DNA from: Roseomonas sp.
GTDB taxonomy: Bacteria; Pseudomonadota; Alphaproteobacteria; Acetobacterales; Acetobacteraceae
Length of the DNA: 64,000 nucleotides
Assembly (NCBI GenBank): GCA_020249145.1
Contig: JADCGF010000010.1
Span: 40,266-104,265 of the forward strand
Direction: 5' to 3'
Of the stretch, positions 1 through 9,781 are shown one piece after another. The position numbers were made by a program, and so were the translations under genes. How positions within the stretch are numbered: position 1 is the first letter of the stretch; each line of letters opens with the position of its first letter. A model generated the notes under the pieces. It made no database searches. It was not told the DNA's origin and was given only the letters and a program-made list of their open reading frames with translations.

Positions 1-25
1 GGAACCTGTCGCGCGGTTATCGCCC

Positions 26-745
26 GTGCCCAAGGTGGCGGCGGTGCCGATTGACCTGTTGCAAGGCGTGGATCGGCAGAAAGAGATCCTCATGGAAAAC
101 ACGCTGCGCTTTGCGCGCGGCTTCAGCGCCAATAACGCCATGCTCTGGGGCGCGCGGGGGACGGGCAAATCATCCCTGGTCAAGGCCGCGCATACGGCGG
201 CGAACACACAAGTGCCCGGCAGCCTTGCGCTGATTGAAATCCATCGTGAGGACATCAAGACGCTGCCGGAATTGCTGCGCTTCCTGCGCGCAGGCACGCG
301 GCGTTGCCTGGTGTTTTGTGATGATCTGTCTTTCGAGCGTGAGGATGCGGATTACAAGGCGCTGAAATCCGTGCTGGATGGCGGCATTGAAGGCCGGCCC
401 GCCAATGTCTTGTTCTATGCCACGTCCAATCGCCGGCATCTGATGTCGCGCGACATGATCGAGAATGAACGTAGCGCCGCAATCCATGGGTCTGAGGCGA
501 TTGAGGAAAAGGTATCGCTATCCGATCGCTTCGGGCTTTGGATCGGGTTCCATAATGCCAATCAGGATACCTTCTTCGCCATGATCGAAGGCTACGCCAA
601 GCATTACGGCCTCAATGTATCGGTTGAAGATTTGCATGCGCTGGCGGTGGAATGGTCTGTCACGCGCGGGTCTCGTTCCGGTCGCGTGGCATGGCAATTC
701 ATCCAGGATCTGGCCGGTCGGATGGGTGTTAAAATCGAGGGCTGA
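26..745 (+). CDS. DUF815-like AAA+ ATPase (5' end probably upstream of the window)
   Basis: ORF with Walker A (GARGTGKSSLV), LVFCDDLSF Walker B-like segment and YATSNRRHLMSRD typical of DUF815 ATPases; starts close to the window edge. Confidence 0.75.
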   Translation: MPKVAAVPIDLLQGVDRQKEILMENTLRFARGFSANNAMLWGARGTGKSSLVKAAHTAANTQVPGSLALIEIHREDIKTLPELLRFLRAGTRRCLVFCDDLSFEREDADYKALKSVLDGGIEGRPANVLFYATSNRRHLMSRDMIENERSAAIHGSEAIEEKVSLSDRFGLWIGFHNANQDTFFAMIEGYAKHYGLNVSVEDLHALAVEWSVTRGSRSGRVAWQFIQDLAGRMGVKIEG

Positions 746-756
746 ATTCGCGCCGA

Positions 757-2586
757 TTAACGCGGCCGGGCGGGCAAGGGCGGTGCCTCCCCCAGCATGG
801 CGACGACTTCCTGGGTGGACATGAAGCGCGGGAATTCCCCCTGCACCAATTGATCAAGGCTTGGCGCCGGCAGGCCAAGCCTTGAGGCATAAATCCAGGA
901 ATAGGCGAGCACGCGCTGCACATGGCTTCGCGTTTCATCGAAAGGAATCGCTTCGATAAACAGCAGCGCATCGCCGCGGTGGCGCACAGCGGGAAGCCAT
1001 TTCGCAAGATTGCCCGGCCCGGCATTATAGGCTGCCAGCAAGCGGATCAGATCACCGCCCACCGCCTCACTCCGCGCCAGATAGTGCAAGTAACGCTGGC
1101 CCAATTCCAAGGACAGGCCAGGGTTATGCAGGCGCCGCGCGCCATCCCCGGCAAAGGAAGGGTCGTTGGCAAGGTAGGCCGCGGTGGTTGGCATCACTTG
1201 TAGAATCCCGCGTGCCCCGGCCGGCGATACCGCCGCAGAGTCAAAATTCGATTCCTGACGCGCCAGGGCATAAAGCAGGGCGGGTTCCACGCGAAAACCC
1301 TGGGCCGGCGTTAGTCTTGGTAGGGGAAAGCGCGCCAGATCGCGCGGGCGGCCATCGGCGGTCTGCGCCAGTTCGGCCAATTGCGCCGAGAGATGCGTGA
1401 GGCCACCCTGAGAGGCGAGCGCCAGCATGGCCCGCAGCAAGGGAAGATTGCCGCGCGCCAGCGGCCAAAGTGCCCGCAATTCTGCTTCTGCCCGGCCGGC
1501 CTGGCCGGTTTGCAGAAGGGCGACGGCGCGCCAGCCGCCGGCGGTTTCCAGCAGCGCTGCCATACCTTCTTCCCCGCCCGCTTCGACATGCCAGGCAAAG
1601 CCAGGCGTCAGGCCAAGGGCGCGGCGCGCCATCAGCCCGTAGAAGGTGCGCGGTTCCTGGGCGGCTTGCAGCAGCCAGGGCACATGCATCCCTGGATGCC
1701 GGGCGCGAATGGCCGCTCGGCTCGCCCAATAGGCGGCGGCGGCGCGGTTGGCGGCCGATGCCCCGGGTGCCCGTGCTGACACTTCAAAATAGGGCAGCGC
1801 CACGTCGAAATGCCCGAGCCCCCAGGCGGCCAGCCCAGCGGCAAAGGCAGCGCGCCCGCTAGGTTCTGCCCGGCTGCGGGTGGCTTCCGAGGCAACTTCA
1901 AAGGCGCGTTCATCCTCCCCACGCCGGAACAGGATGAGGGCGAAATCGGCCCTGAGCGCGGCGGCATAAGGGGGGGTCATGCCGCGCGTGGCTTCCATCT
2001 GACGGATCGCGGCTTCCAGATTGCCATCACGCACCAGATCGCGGAGCGCGCGGTCCAGCGCCGGGTTGCGCACAAAACCCTGTTCCGGCGCTTCGCGTTC
2101 TTCCGGGACCATGCCGGCATCCTCAGCTAGGCTAACCAAGGCAGGGGCGGCGGGCAGGGCGGCGCCGCGGGGCGCGGTGCGGCGCAGCATGGCATGTATT
2201 GCGGGGGCGTCGGGATGATCAGCAAAGCGCGCCAGCCAATCGCGCAAGGCGTCCTGATCCGGCCTGGGCGCGGCCGGGTTCAGCCAGCGATCGGCAAGGA
2301 TATGGCCTTCAAGCCGCCGGTCCGAAAGCTGCGCGGTCGCGCGTTCCGCGGCATCCCAATCCTTGGCGGCATGGAAAGCAAAAACACTTTGCAGCGCCGC
2401 CGCATCGGCGGTCGCCAAAGGCAGGTTTAAGCTGGCCGAAGCACGCGACATGGGCGTGGGCAAGGCTGCGGTCTGAGTGGCCCTTTGCGCCATGGCCGGA
2501 ACGGGGGTTCCGAACCACAAGGGCGCCAACACCAGTGCCATCAAGGGCAGGGTGCCGCTTCGGGCCATGGGGGGGATCGCGCACAT
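757..2586 (-). CDS. Soluble lytic murein transglycosylase
   Basis: 609 aa, signal peptide-like N-terminus, C-terminal SLT domain motif ALARQESNFDSAAVSPAGARGILQVMPTTA ... LAAYNAGPGN. Confidence 0.9.
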   Translation of the reverse strand: MCAIPPMARSGTLPLMALVLAPLWFGTPVPAMAQRATQTAALPTPMSRASASLNLPLATADAAALQSVFAFHAAKDWDAAERATAQLSDRRLEGHILADRWLNPAAPRPDQDALRDWLARFADHPDAPAIHAMLRRTAPRGAALPAAPALVSLAEDAGMVPEEREAPEQGFVRNPALDRALRDLVRDGNLEAAIRQMEATRGMTPPYAAALRADFALILFRRGEDERAFEVASEATRSRAEPSGRAAFAAGLAAWGLGHFDVALPYFEVSARAPGASAANRAAAAYWASRAAIRARHPGMHVPWLLQAAQEPRTFYGLMARRALGLTPGFAWHVEAGGEEGMAALLETAGGWRAVALLQTGQAGRAEAELRALWPLARGNLPLLRAMLALASQGGLTHLSAQLAELAQTADGRPRDLARFPLPRLTPAQGFRVEPALLYALARQESNFDSAAVSPAGARGILQVMPTTAAYLANDPSFAGDGARRLHNPGLSLELGQRYLHYLARSEAVGGDLIRLLAAYNAGPGNLAKWLPAVRHRGDALLFIEAIPFDETRSHVQRVLAYSWIYASRLGLPAPSLDQLVQGEFPRFMSTQEVVAMLGEAPPLPARPR

Positions 2587-2721
2587 GGCTTGGGGCTTGT
2601 AGACGCGAATTGGTTAAAAATTCAACCACGGGGCGAGTTGCAGGCCCAAACCGGGCGCCTCTGCCCAGGTGACAGGTGCCTGATGGGGGTTTAAATCATC
2701 TCCACCAGCAAGGAGACATCC

Positions 2722-3204
2722 ATGACCATCAAGACTGGCGACAGCATTCCCGCGATGAAGATCATGCAAGGCACCCCAGAAGGGCCGAAGGAGCTTGATA
2801 CGGCGGAATTCTTTAAGGGCCGCACCGTGGTGCTGTTCGGCGTGCCTGGCGCCTTTACCCCCACCTGCTCGGCCAAGCATTTGCCGGGCTTCACTGAGCA
2901 TGCGGCAGCGCTGAAGGCCAAGGGTGTGCACGCCATTGCCTGCATGGCGGTGAATGATGCCTTTGTGATGGGCGCTTGGGCCAAGGATCAGGGCATCACG
3001 GACCAGGTGACGATGATTGCCGATGGCGCGGCGGCCTTTACCAAGGCGATGGGGCTGGAATTTGACCTGACGGCGCGTGGCCTTGGCGTGCGCTGCCAGC
3101 GCTTTGCCCTTGTGGCAAAGGACGGCAAGGTGACCCATGTGGCCGTGGAAGCCCCGGGTGCCTTTGAAGTGAGCAAGGCCGAAGCGGTTCTGGCCGCGCT
3201 TTGA
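2722..3204 (+). CDS. Peroxiredoxin (Prx5/AhpC-TSA-like redoxin)
   Basis: 160 aa, VVLFGVPGAFTPTCSAKHLPGF motif. Confidence 0.92.
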   Translation: MTIKTGDSIPAMKIMQGTPEGPKELDTAEFFKGRTVVLFGVPGAFTPTCSAKHLPGFTEHAAALKAKGVHAIACMAVNDAFVMGAWAKDQGITDQVTMIADGAAAFTKAMGLEFDLTARGLGVRCQRFALVAKDGKVTHVAVEAPGAFEVSKAEAVLAAL

Positions 3205-3263
3205 CGTAATGCCCGGCGCGCCCTTTTGTGCGGGCGCGTCGGCTGACCCAAGGATCGCCGCCC

Positions 3264-3896
3264 ATGAGCATCACCCTCTGGACTTGGAATACGCCCAATG
3301 GGCGGAAGATCAGCGTTGCACTTGAAGAAATGGGCCTGGCCTATTCGGTGCGGCCGGTGAACATCAGCAAGGGCGAGCAATTCAATCCTGAATTCCTGGC
3401 CTTCAGCCCGAATAACCGCATCCCCGCCATTCAGGACCCGGATGGGCCGGATGGCAAGCCGATCACGGTATTCGAAAGCGGCGCCATTTTGCTGTATCTG
3501 GCGGAAAAGACTGGCCGCTTCATGCCAAAGGACCTGCGTGCGCGCGTGCCGGTTTATGAATGGCTGATGTGGCAGATGGGCGGCTTCGGCCCCATGCCCG
3601 GCCAGGTGCATCACTTCCTGATGCAGCCCGAAGGGCCAGCGCGGGATTATGGCTTCAAGCGATACCATGACGAGACCAAGCGCCTGTATGGCGTTTTGGA
3701 CCGCCGGCTTGAAGGCCGCGATTTTGTGGCGACGAATGGTGAACCCTCGATTGCGGATTTCGCCATTTTGGGCTGGGCCTGGCGGCATGAACGCCATCAG
3801 GTGGATTTGGCCGGCTTGCCCAATGTGAAGCGCTGGTATGAGGCGATGATGGCGCGGCCCGCGACGAAACGGGGATTTGAGGTTTCGCTGGGGTGA
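3264..3896 (+). CDS. Glutathione S-transferase family protein
   Basis: MSITLWTWNTPNGRKISVALEEMGL N-terminus, thioredoxin-fold ESGAILLYLAEKTG; ATG at 3264 preferred over 3228. Confidence 0.9.
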   Translation: MSITLWTWNTPNGRKISVALEEMGLAYSVRPVNISKGEQFNPEFLAFSPNNRIPAIQDPDGPDGKPITVFESGAILLYLAEKTGRFMPKDLRARVPVYEWLMWQMGGFGPMPGQVHHFLMQPEGPARDYGFKRYHDETKRLYGVLDRRLEGRDFVATNGEPSIADFAILGWAWRHERHQVDLAGLPNVKRWYEAMMARPATKRGFEVSLG

Positions 3897-3978
3897 GGCG
3901 CCCGTTTCGGGTTTGACGCTTCCCCGCCGCGGCACTAAAAGCGAGGTGTTGCAACGCCGTGTGACTTTCCACTCCTGC

Positions 3979-4071
3979 GGAGGGGTGGCCGAGTGGCCGA
4001 AGGCGGCGGTTTGCTAAACCGTTATAGGATTAATAGTCCTATCGTGGGTTCGAATCCCATCCCCTCCGCCA
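3979..4071 (+). tRNA. tRNA-Ser (GCT), CCA encoded
   Basis: GGAGGGG...CCCCTCC acceptor, anticodon loop TTGCTAA, long variable arm, TTCGAAT T-loop, GCCA 3' end. Confidence 0.95.
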
Positions 4072-4206
4072 GTCCATACGCCTGTAGAATTGATTTCACT
4101 TGATATTTTTTCCGCCCCCCTTTCTATACCCCCGCCAATCGCCGGGATACCCCCCGACATGCGCCTATTCTGGCTCAGGGAGCGGTGGGCGCTTGGCTGG
4201 CATTAC

Positions 4207-4290
4207 CGCCCCCCCCGCGCGCGTATTTTTTGGGGCTCGCGCGCGCGCGCGTGTTTTTAGGCCGGGAAAGACCCCGCGCGCGCGCGCGGG
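4207..4290. repeat. Alternating (CG)n tracts / low-complexity palindromes
   Basis: Three runs: CGCGCGCG..., CTCGCGCGCGCGCGCGTG and CCCGCGCGCGCGCGCGGG within about 80 bp. Confidence 0.85.
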
Positions 4291-4619
4291 TTTGGTGGCC
4301 TTCGGGATGGCCGGGGGGGCTTCGATCCCAAGCGGAAAGGGCGGCACCGTATAGGGATACGTCCCCGCGCAATGCCGCGAATTGGCGACCGGGGGTTATG
4401 CCCCTTTTCTTTTCCATTTCGCGGCGCTGTATGCGGCTTGCCCCCTATTCGGTTTCCAGCCCCATGCCAGGGATTTACCCCGCCCCCGGGGGGGCTGGCA
4501 GCGCATCAAAGGCCAGCCTTGCCCAATGTTCCGGCGCCAGGCGCATCGCCTCAAGATCGGCGCGCGTGATCGGGCTAGGCCAAGGTTCGGGCGCGCGAGT
4601 TCCCGCGTCATTGGCGCGG

Positions 4620-5974
4620 CCACCTTCGGCATGCCGCCGCTTGATGCGCTGATTGTACTGACCTGCGTCTTTGTCGGCGGCATTTATGGCGGGTCGCAAT
4701 CGGCCATTCTTATCAATGTGCCAGGCAGCCCGGCAGCGGCAGCGACCGCGCTTGAAGGGCACATGATGTGCAAGACTGGCCGTGCCGGGCAGGCGATTGG
4801 GTTTGCAACCATTGCATCTGGCATCGGGACTATCTTCGGCGCGTTGGTGCTTTTCGCGGTCGCGCCGATGATCGCGGAGTTCGCGCTCAAATTCTCTGCC
4901 TGGGAGTATTTCCTACTCGCCATTTTGGGCATGGCCATCAGTGCCGCGCTATGCGGTCGTTCCATGGCGCTTGGCATGATCGGCGCTTTTCTTGGCGTGA
5001 TGATCGCGCTTCTCGGCATGGATAGCGTATGGGGATATCAGCGCTTCACCTATGGCTATACGGATTTGGCAGCGGGCTTTTCCTTCATTCCGGCCATGAT
5101 CGGGCTTTTTGGCCTGGCCGAGGTTTTGCACGCACTTTCCATTCGGGCTGGTCAGCCCTTGGCGGATAAGATCGGGCGCGTATCAACACGGGTTGGCGAT
5201 TATTGGCGCTACCGCATGGCGATCCTCAGGGCCAATGTCATCGGCGTCATCATCGGCGCGCTGCCAGGTGTTGGCGCGGATATCGCTGCCTGGGTGAGTT
5301 ACGGCAGCAATAAGCAGCTTTCCAAGGAAAAGGACCAATACGGCAAGGGCACGCCCGAAGGCGTTGTCTCGGCCGAAACAGCGAATAACGCCGCCGTTGG
5401 TGGCACTTATATCCCCATGCTCACGCTTGGCATTCCAGGCGATGCAGTCACCGCGGTGATCCTGGGTGGCATGGTGTTGCATGGCCTGCGCCCGGGGCCG
5501 ATGTTTTTCCTGGAAAGCCCGCAATATTTCACCATCATCCCAACCATCATGGTGGTCTCCGCAGTGTTTCTGGTGATCTTCGGCCTGCTGATGGCGCGCG
5601 TGACGCCACGCATTCTTGGCGTTCCGGCCTGGGTTCTATTTCCGATTGTGGTGCTGCTGGCGATTGTCGGCAGCTTTGCGGTGAATAACCGTATCTTCGA
5701 TGTTTGGGTGATGTTTGCCTTCGGTATCCTCGGGTGGGGCATGCGCGCTTTGGCCATCCCCACCCCGCCCTTGGTTCTTGGCATGATACTGGGGCCCATG
5801 GCGGATGCCGAATTCAGACGCGCACTTTCCGCGAGCCATGGCAGCCTGGAACCACTTTTTACGCGTCCGCTAAGTGTCATGCTGATCGTGGTATTGATCC
5901 TGACAATAATGGCTTCCACCGGCGTTTTGCGCGCGCTGATCGAGAGATTTTCGCGAAAGGCCAAGCCGGGGTGA
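4620..5974 (+). pseudogene. tctA: Tripartite tricarboxylate transporter permease (TctA family), N-terminally truncated
   Basis: From about FGMPPLDALIVLTCVFVGGIYGGSQSAILINVPGSPAAAATALEGH the ORF reads as TctA to its stop; the ~75 aa before it in the 4382 ORF are not TctA-like, and the expected N-terminal helix/PGLG segment is absent. Confidence 0.75.
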
Positions 5975-6003
5975 CTTCTCCACTGGAGGGTAGGTTTAGA
6001 GAA

Positions 6004-6040
6004 TAGATCGCGTTCAGATTTGCCATTTGAACGCGATCTA
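6004..6040. repeat. Perfect 13-bp inverted repeat, 11-nt loop, between convergent genes
   Basis: TAGATCGCGTTCA-gatttgccatt-TGAACGCGATCTA. Confidence 0.9.
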
Positions 6041-6063
6041 CCCTAATGATCGGGGCGCGCGGG

Positions 6064-7095
6064 CTACCAACGCTCCGTCGGATCCCTCTCCCACAAAGCC
6101 GCCTCTGGCGCGGCCAAAAACCCATCCCGCAACGCCCGCAGCGCCGCAACGTCCCCAGCGCCAAAGCCGCGCCGCGCCGCGTCAGCCAAGGCCAGCCGCC
6201 GCAGCGCATCATCGCTCAGCACCGGGCAATCGGCCAGCAGCGCCGCAGTATCCTCAAGCTGGCCCGAACAATGCAGCACCACATCGCAGCCCGCCGAAAG
6301 CGCCGCCTCGGCCAGGTCATTCGCCATGCCGGCAAGTGCGCCCATCGCCAGATCATCCGTGATCAGCAGGCCATCAAAGCCAATCTCGCCCCGGATCACA
6401 TTCTGAATGACAACGGGGGAAATTGTCGCCGGCAGGCGATCATCCCAGGCTTCATACAATACATGCGCCGTCATCGCCCAGGCACCGCTGCCGGCCAATG
6501 CGCGAAACGGTGCAATATCCTCATCAAGCGCCTCAACATCAACGGCGACGCGCGGCAATTCGTGGTGGCTATCTGCCAAGGCACGGCCATGCCCCGGTAT
6601 ATGCTTAATCACCGGAATACAGCCTGCGGCGTGCAGCCCAGCAATGCAGGCAGCGCCTAGCCGCGTAACCTCCTCAGGGGCCGAACTGAAGGCGCGATCG
6701 CCAATCACCTGATGCGCGCCAGGCAGGCGTAAATCCAATACGGGCGCGCAGACCACATCCAAGCCGGCCGCGCGACACATCGCCCCCAGCAGATACGCAC
6801 TGGCGCGCTGCGCCACTTCCGGCTGGGCTTCGAATTGTGCGGCGGCGGGAAATGCCTCCCAATGCGGCGGATTCAACCGCGCCACGCGCCCGCCTTCCTG
6901 GTCAATCAGGATCGGCGCGGCAGCGCCCAGCACATCGCGAATATCATTGGTCAGCGCGCGCAATTGCTCGGGGTTCTGGATATTGCGCGCGAAAAGAATG
7001 GCGCCAAGCGGTGGAAAAAGCCGCCACAGCGCCGCTTCCGCCGCCGTCAGGCGCGGTCCGGAAAGGCCGAGAATTGCAGCCCGAACAGGCGCCAT
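6064..7095 (-). CDS. nagZ: Beta-N-acetylhexosaminidase (glycoside hydrolase family 3)
   Basis: FARNIQNPEQL, PILIDQEGGRVARL, CIPVIKHIPGHGRALADSHHELP, LLITDDLAMGAL motifs. Confidence 0.93.
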   Translation of the reverse strand: MAPVRAAILGLSGPRLTAAEAALWRLFPPLGAILFARNIQNPEQLRALTNDIRDVLGAAAPILIDQEGGRVARLNPPHWEAFPAAAQFEAQPEVAQRASAYLLGAMCRAAGLDVVCAPVLDLRLPGAHQVIGDRAFSSAPEEVTRLGAACIAGLHAAGCIPVIKHIPGHGRALADSHHELPRVAVDVEALDEDIAPFRALAGSGAWAMTAHVLYEAWDDRLPATISPVVIQNVIRGEIGFDGLLITDDLAMGALAGMANDLAEAALSAGCDVVLHCSGQLEDTAALLADCPVLSDDALRRLALADAARRGFGAGDVAALRALRDGFLAAPEAALWERDPTERW

Positions 7096-7101
7096 CTGAC
7101 C

Positions 7102-7908
7102 CTATCCGCCAATCACCATGCAGGGGATACTGCGGGTTTTCATTTCATCGCAAAAGGCCCGCGCGGTCGCGGCATCGGCGAAGCCGCCGGTGCGGATGCG
7201 ATACATCGTGGTCTGTCCTTCGCGATCAAGCGGTGCCAGGCTCACGCGGCGATTGCCGAGCAATTCCGGCACGCGCTTTTGCAGCCTGTCCCATTCGCCA
7301 CGTGCGGCGGCTTCGCTTGGCAGTGCGCCCAATTGCACCTGCGCGCGGCCATTGGCGACCGGGGCAAAACGCTCGGCACTCGCGGGCACGGGGGCGGGCA
7401 GGCTTGGCGCCGTCAGCGCGGATGTTGTCGCCGGCGGTGCCGGTGTGGCGGGCGCGGTCGCTTGAGGCGCGCTCCGCGGGGCGGCTTGTGGCGCGGCTGG
7501 CTGCGCTGGCCCTGGCGTGGTGGCTGCCGGTGGCGGCGCGCTGCGGGCGGCTTCCTGTGCTGCACGCTCAGCCAATTGCTGACGCAATTGATCCACACGC
7601 GGATTTTCCGCCTCTGGCGCCAAGGCACCTGGGGATGCCGTCCGCCCGCCGCGATTGCGGTCAAAAATCAGCTCATCCTGATTGGGCACGCGCAAGCCGC
7701 CGGGATTGTCGGGCCGCACTTTGATGGGCCGCGCATCCGCTTCGATCAGTGGCGCATTGCGCGAAGACCCGCGCGAAAAACCCCAGACCAGCGCTGCAAT
7801 CACTGCCCCCACCGCCAGCACGGAGCCCGCGATGATAATCATCCGCCAAGGAGGCCCCCCAGCCCCCTTGCGACCCAGCCTATAGGCTGGAACTGGAACT
7901 TCCCTCAC
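7102..7908 (-). CDS. SPOR-domain protein, single-pass membrane
   Basis: N-terminal TM, Pro/Ala-rich linker, C-terminal repeat VQLGALPSEAAARGEWDRLQKR ... YRIRTGGFADAATARAFCDEMK. Confidence 0.85.
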   Translation of the reverse strand: MREVPVPAYRLGRKGAGGPPWRMIIIAGSVLAVGAVIAALVWGFSRGSSRNAPLIEADARPIKVRPDNPGGLRVPNQDELIFDRNRGGRTASPGALAPEAENPRVDQLRQQLAERAAQEAARSAPPPAATTPGPAQPAAPQAAPRSAPQATAPATPAPPATTSALTAPSLPAPVPASAERFAPVANGRAQVQLGALPSEAAARGEWDRLQKRVPELLGNRRVSLAPLDREGQTTMYRIRTGGFADAATARAFCDEMKTRSIPCMVIGG

Positions 7909-7938
7909 GCCTATCCCCCGATCGGCGCTGGAATAGTG

Positions 7939-9774
7939 TCAGCGCATTTCCTCGACCGGCGTCACCCCCATGACGCCAAGACCGGAACGAATAACGCTTG
8001 CCGTCGCTGCCACCAACGCCAGCCTTGCAGCTGTGGCGGCGGGTTCATCCTCGCGGATGAAGCGAAGCGTCGAATCGTCACGACCCCGGTTCCACAATAC
8101 ATGAAAATCGGCGGCCAAGTCATGCAGGAAAAATGCAATTCGGTGCGGTTCCCGGGCCAGGGCTGCGGATTCCACCACCCGCGGCCAGGAAATCAGGCGG
8201 CGGATCAGGTCAAGCTCTGCCTTGTCCTGCAAATGTTCAAGCGGTGCGGCGGTAAGGGCGGCGGCGCTGGGCTCCCCCGCCTGACGCAACACGGAACGGC
8301 AGCGCGCATGGGCGTATTGCACGTAGAAAACCGGGTTTTCGCGGGTTTGTTCCACAACCTTGTCCAGGTCGAATTCCATCTGCGCGTCGGATTTGCGCGT
8401 CAGCATGGTGAAGCGCACTGCATCGCGGCCCACTTCCTCGATCAAATCGCGGAGCGTCACATAGGTGCCGGCGCGCTTCGACATGCGCACGGGCTCTCCG
8501 GCCTTCATCACATGCACAATCTGGCACAGCACGATTTCAAGCGGCACGCGCCCATCGGAAAGCGCCTTCACGGCAGCGCCCATGCGAGAGACATAGCCGC
8601 CATGATCCGCGCCCCAGACATCAATCAGGAGATCAAAACCGCGCTTCAGCTTATCCGCATGGCAGGCGATGTCATTGGCGAAATAGGTGTTGGAGCCATC
8701 GGATTTCTTGAGCGGGCGATCCACATCATCGCCGAACCCCGTTGACCGGAACAGCAATTGCGGGCGCGGTTCCCAATCATCCGGCGTCTTGCCCTTGGGG
8801 GGCTCAAGTACGCCTTCATAAAGCAAGCCCTTGGCTTCAAGGGCCGCAATCGCGGCATCGGTCGCATTCGCTTCCACCAGCGCGCGTTCAGACAAGAACA
8901 CTTCCTGGTTTACGCCAAGCAGTGCCAAATCCTCGCGGATCGCGATCATCATCATCGCAACGGCGCGTTCGCGCGCGATGTCGAGCCAGGCGCGATCCAC
9001 GAACCAGCCATGCTCCAGCGCGCTCGCCACACCCGCCGCGCTTTGTGCCGCGCTGGGCGCAGCTTCGATGCGTTGCGGCGCCAGTGACGCGCCGTGATGT
9101 TCCGCCAAAGCCTCGCCCACCGCCACCAGATAATCGCCGCGATATTGCAGCGTCACGCCAAAGCGGCGTTCCACCTGTTCGGCGGTCCATTCCTCAAGAA
9201 TGGGCTCAATGACACGCAAATAGCGCCAATAGGCCGCCCAACCCAAGGCCGCGACCTGCGCCCCAGCATCATTGACGTAGTATTCCTTCGTGACCGCAAA
9301 CCCCGCCTTGCCCAGCAGATTGGCCAAAGCATCGCCCACCACCGCGCCACGACAATGCCCGACATGCATCGGCCCCGTTGGATTGGCCGAGACATATTCC
9401 ACATTCACGCGCCGCCCAGCGCCAATCGCGCTATCGCCGTAAGACTCTCCGGCGCCCAGCATCACCGTGATCTGCCCGGCCAGATAGCTTTCCTTGAGCC
9501 GCAGATTGACGAATCCCGGCCCCGCCGCTTCGGCTTCCTCAACCATCGGCAGCGCGCCAAGCTTTTCCACCAGTGCGGCAGCAATCTTCGCCGGCGGCAG
9601 GCGCGCGGGCTTGGCAATCACCAAGGCGGCATTGGTTGCCATATCGCCATGCGATGCATCGCGCGGTGGTTCCACCTGCACGCGTGCCAGGATGTCAGCG
9701 GGCAGTTCTGGGTAAAGCGCCACCAGCGCCGCGCGCACCTGTTCCGCCATGGCGGTGAAGATATTCTGGGTCAT
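7939..9774 (-). CDS. argS: Arginyl-tRNA synthetase
   Basis: 611 aa, VNVEYVSANPTGPMHVGHCRGAVVGDALANLL signature. Confidence 0.97.
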   Translation of the reverse strand: MTQNIFTAMAEQVRAALVALYPELPADILARVQVEPPRDASHGDMATNAALVIAKPARLPPAKIAAALVEKLGALPMVEEAEAAGPGFVNLRLKESYLAGQITVMLGAGESYGDSAIGAGRRVNVEYVSANPTGPMHVGHCRGAVVGDALANLLGKAGFAVTKEYYVNDAGAQVAALGWAAYWRYLRVIEPILEEWTAEQVERRFGVTLQYRGDYLVAVGEALAEHHGASLAPQRIEAAPSAAQSAAGVASALEHGWFVDRAWLDIARERAVAMMMIAIREDLALLGVNQEVFLSERALVEANATDAAIAALEAKGLLYEGVLEPPKGKTPDDWEPRPQLLFRSTGFGDDVDRPLKKSDGSNTYFANDIACHADKLKRGFDLLIDVWGADHGGYVSRMGAAVKALSDGRVPLEIVLCQIVHVMKAGEPVRMSKRAGTYVTLRDLIEEVGRDAVRFTMLTRKSDAQMEFDLDKVVEQTRENPVFYVQYAHARCRSVLRQAGEPSAAALTAAPLEHLQDKAELDLIRRLISWPRVVESAALAREPHRIAFFLHDLAADFHVLWNRGRDDSTLRFIREDEPAATAARLALVAATASVIRSGLGVMGVTPVEEMR

Positions 9775-9781
9775 GGAAATC

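Noticed and set aside
4165-4417. Minus-strand ORFs rich in Arg/Ala (e.g. RARARARAPKNTRARGG)
   Set aside because: They are translations of the (CG)n low-complexity tracts, with no family-like sequence
4382-4619. Start of tctA at 4382 as in the ORF track
   Set aside because: The first ~75 residues are not TctA-like and derive from unrelated DNA upstream of the junction
6835-8745. Long plus-strand ORF of 636 aa
   Set aside because: Antisense to well-supported nagZ, SPOR and argS genes; composition (His/Arg/Pro-rich) is typical of high-GC shadow ORFs
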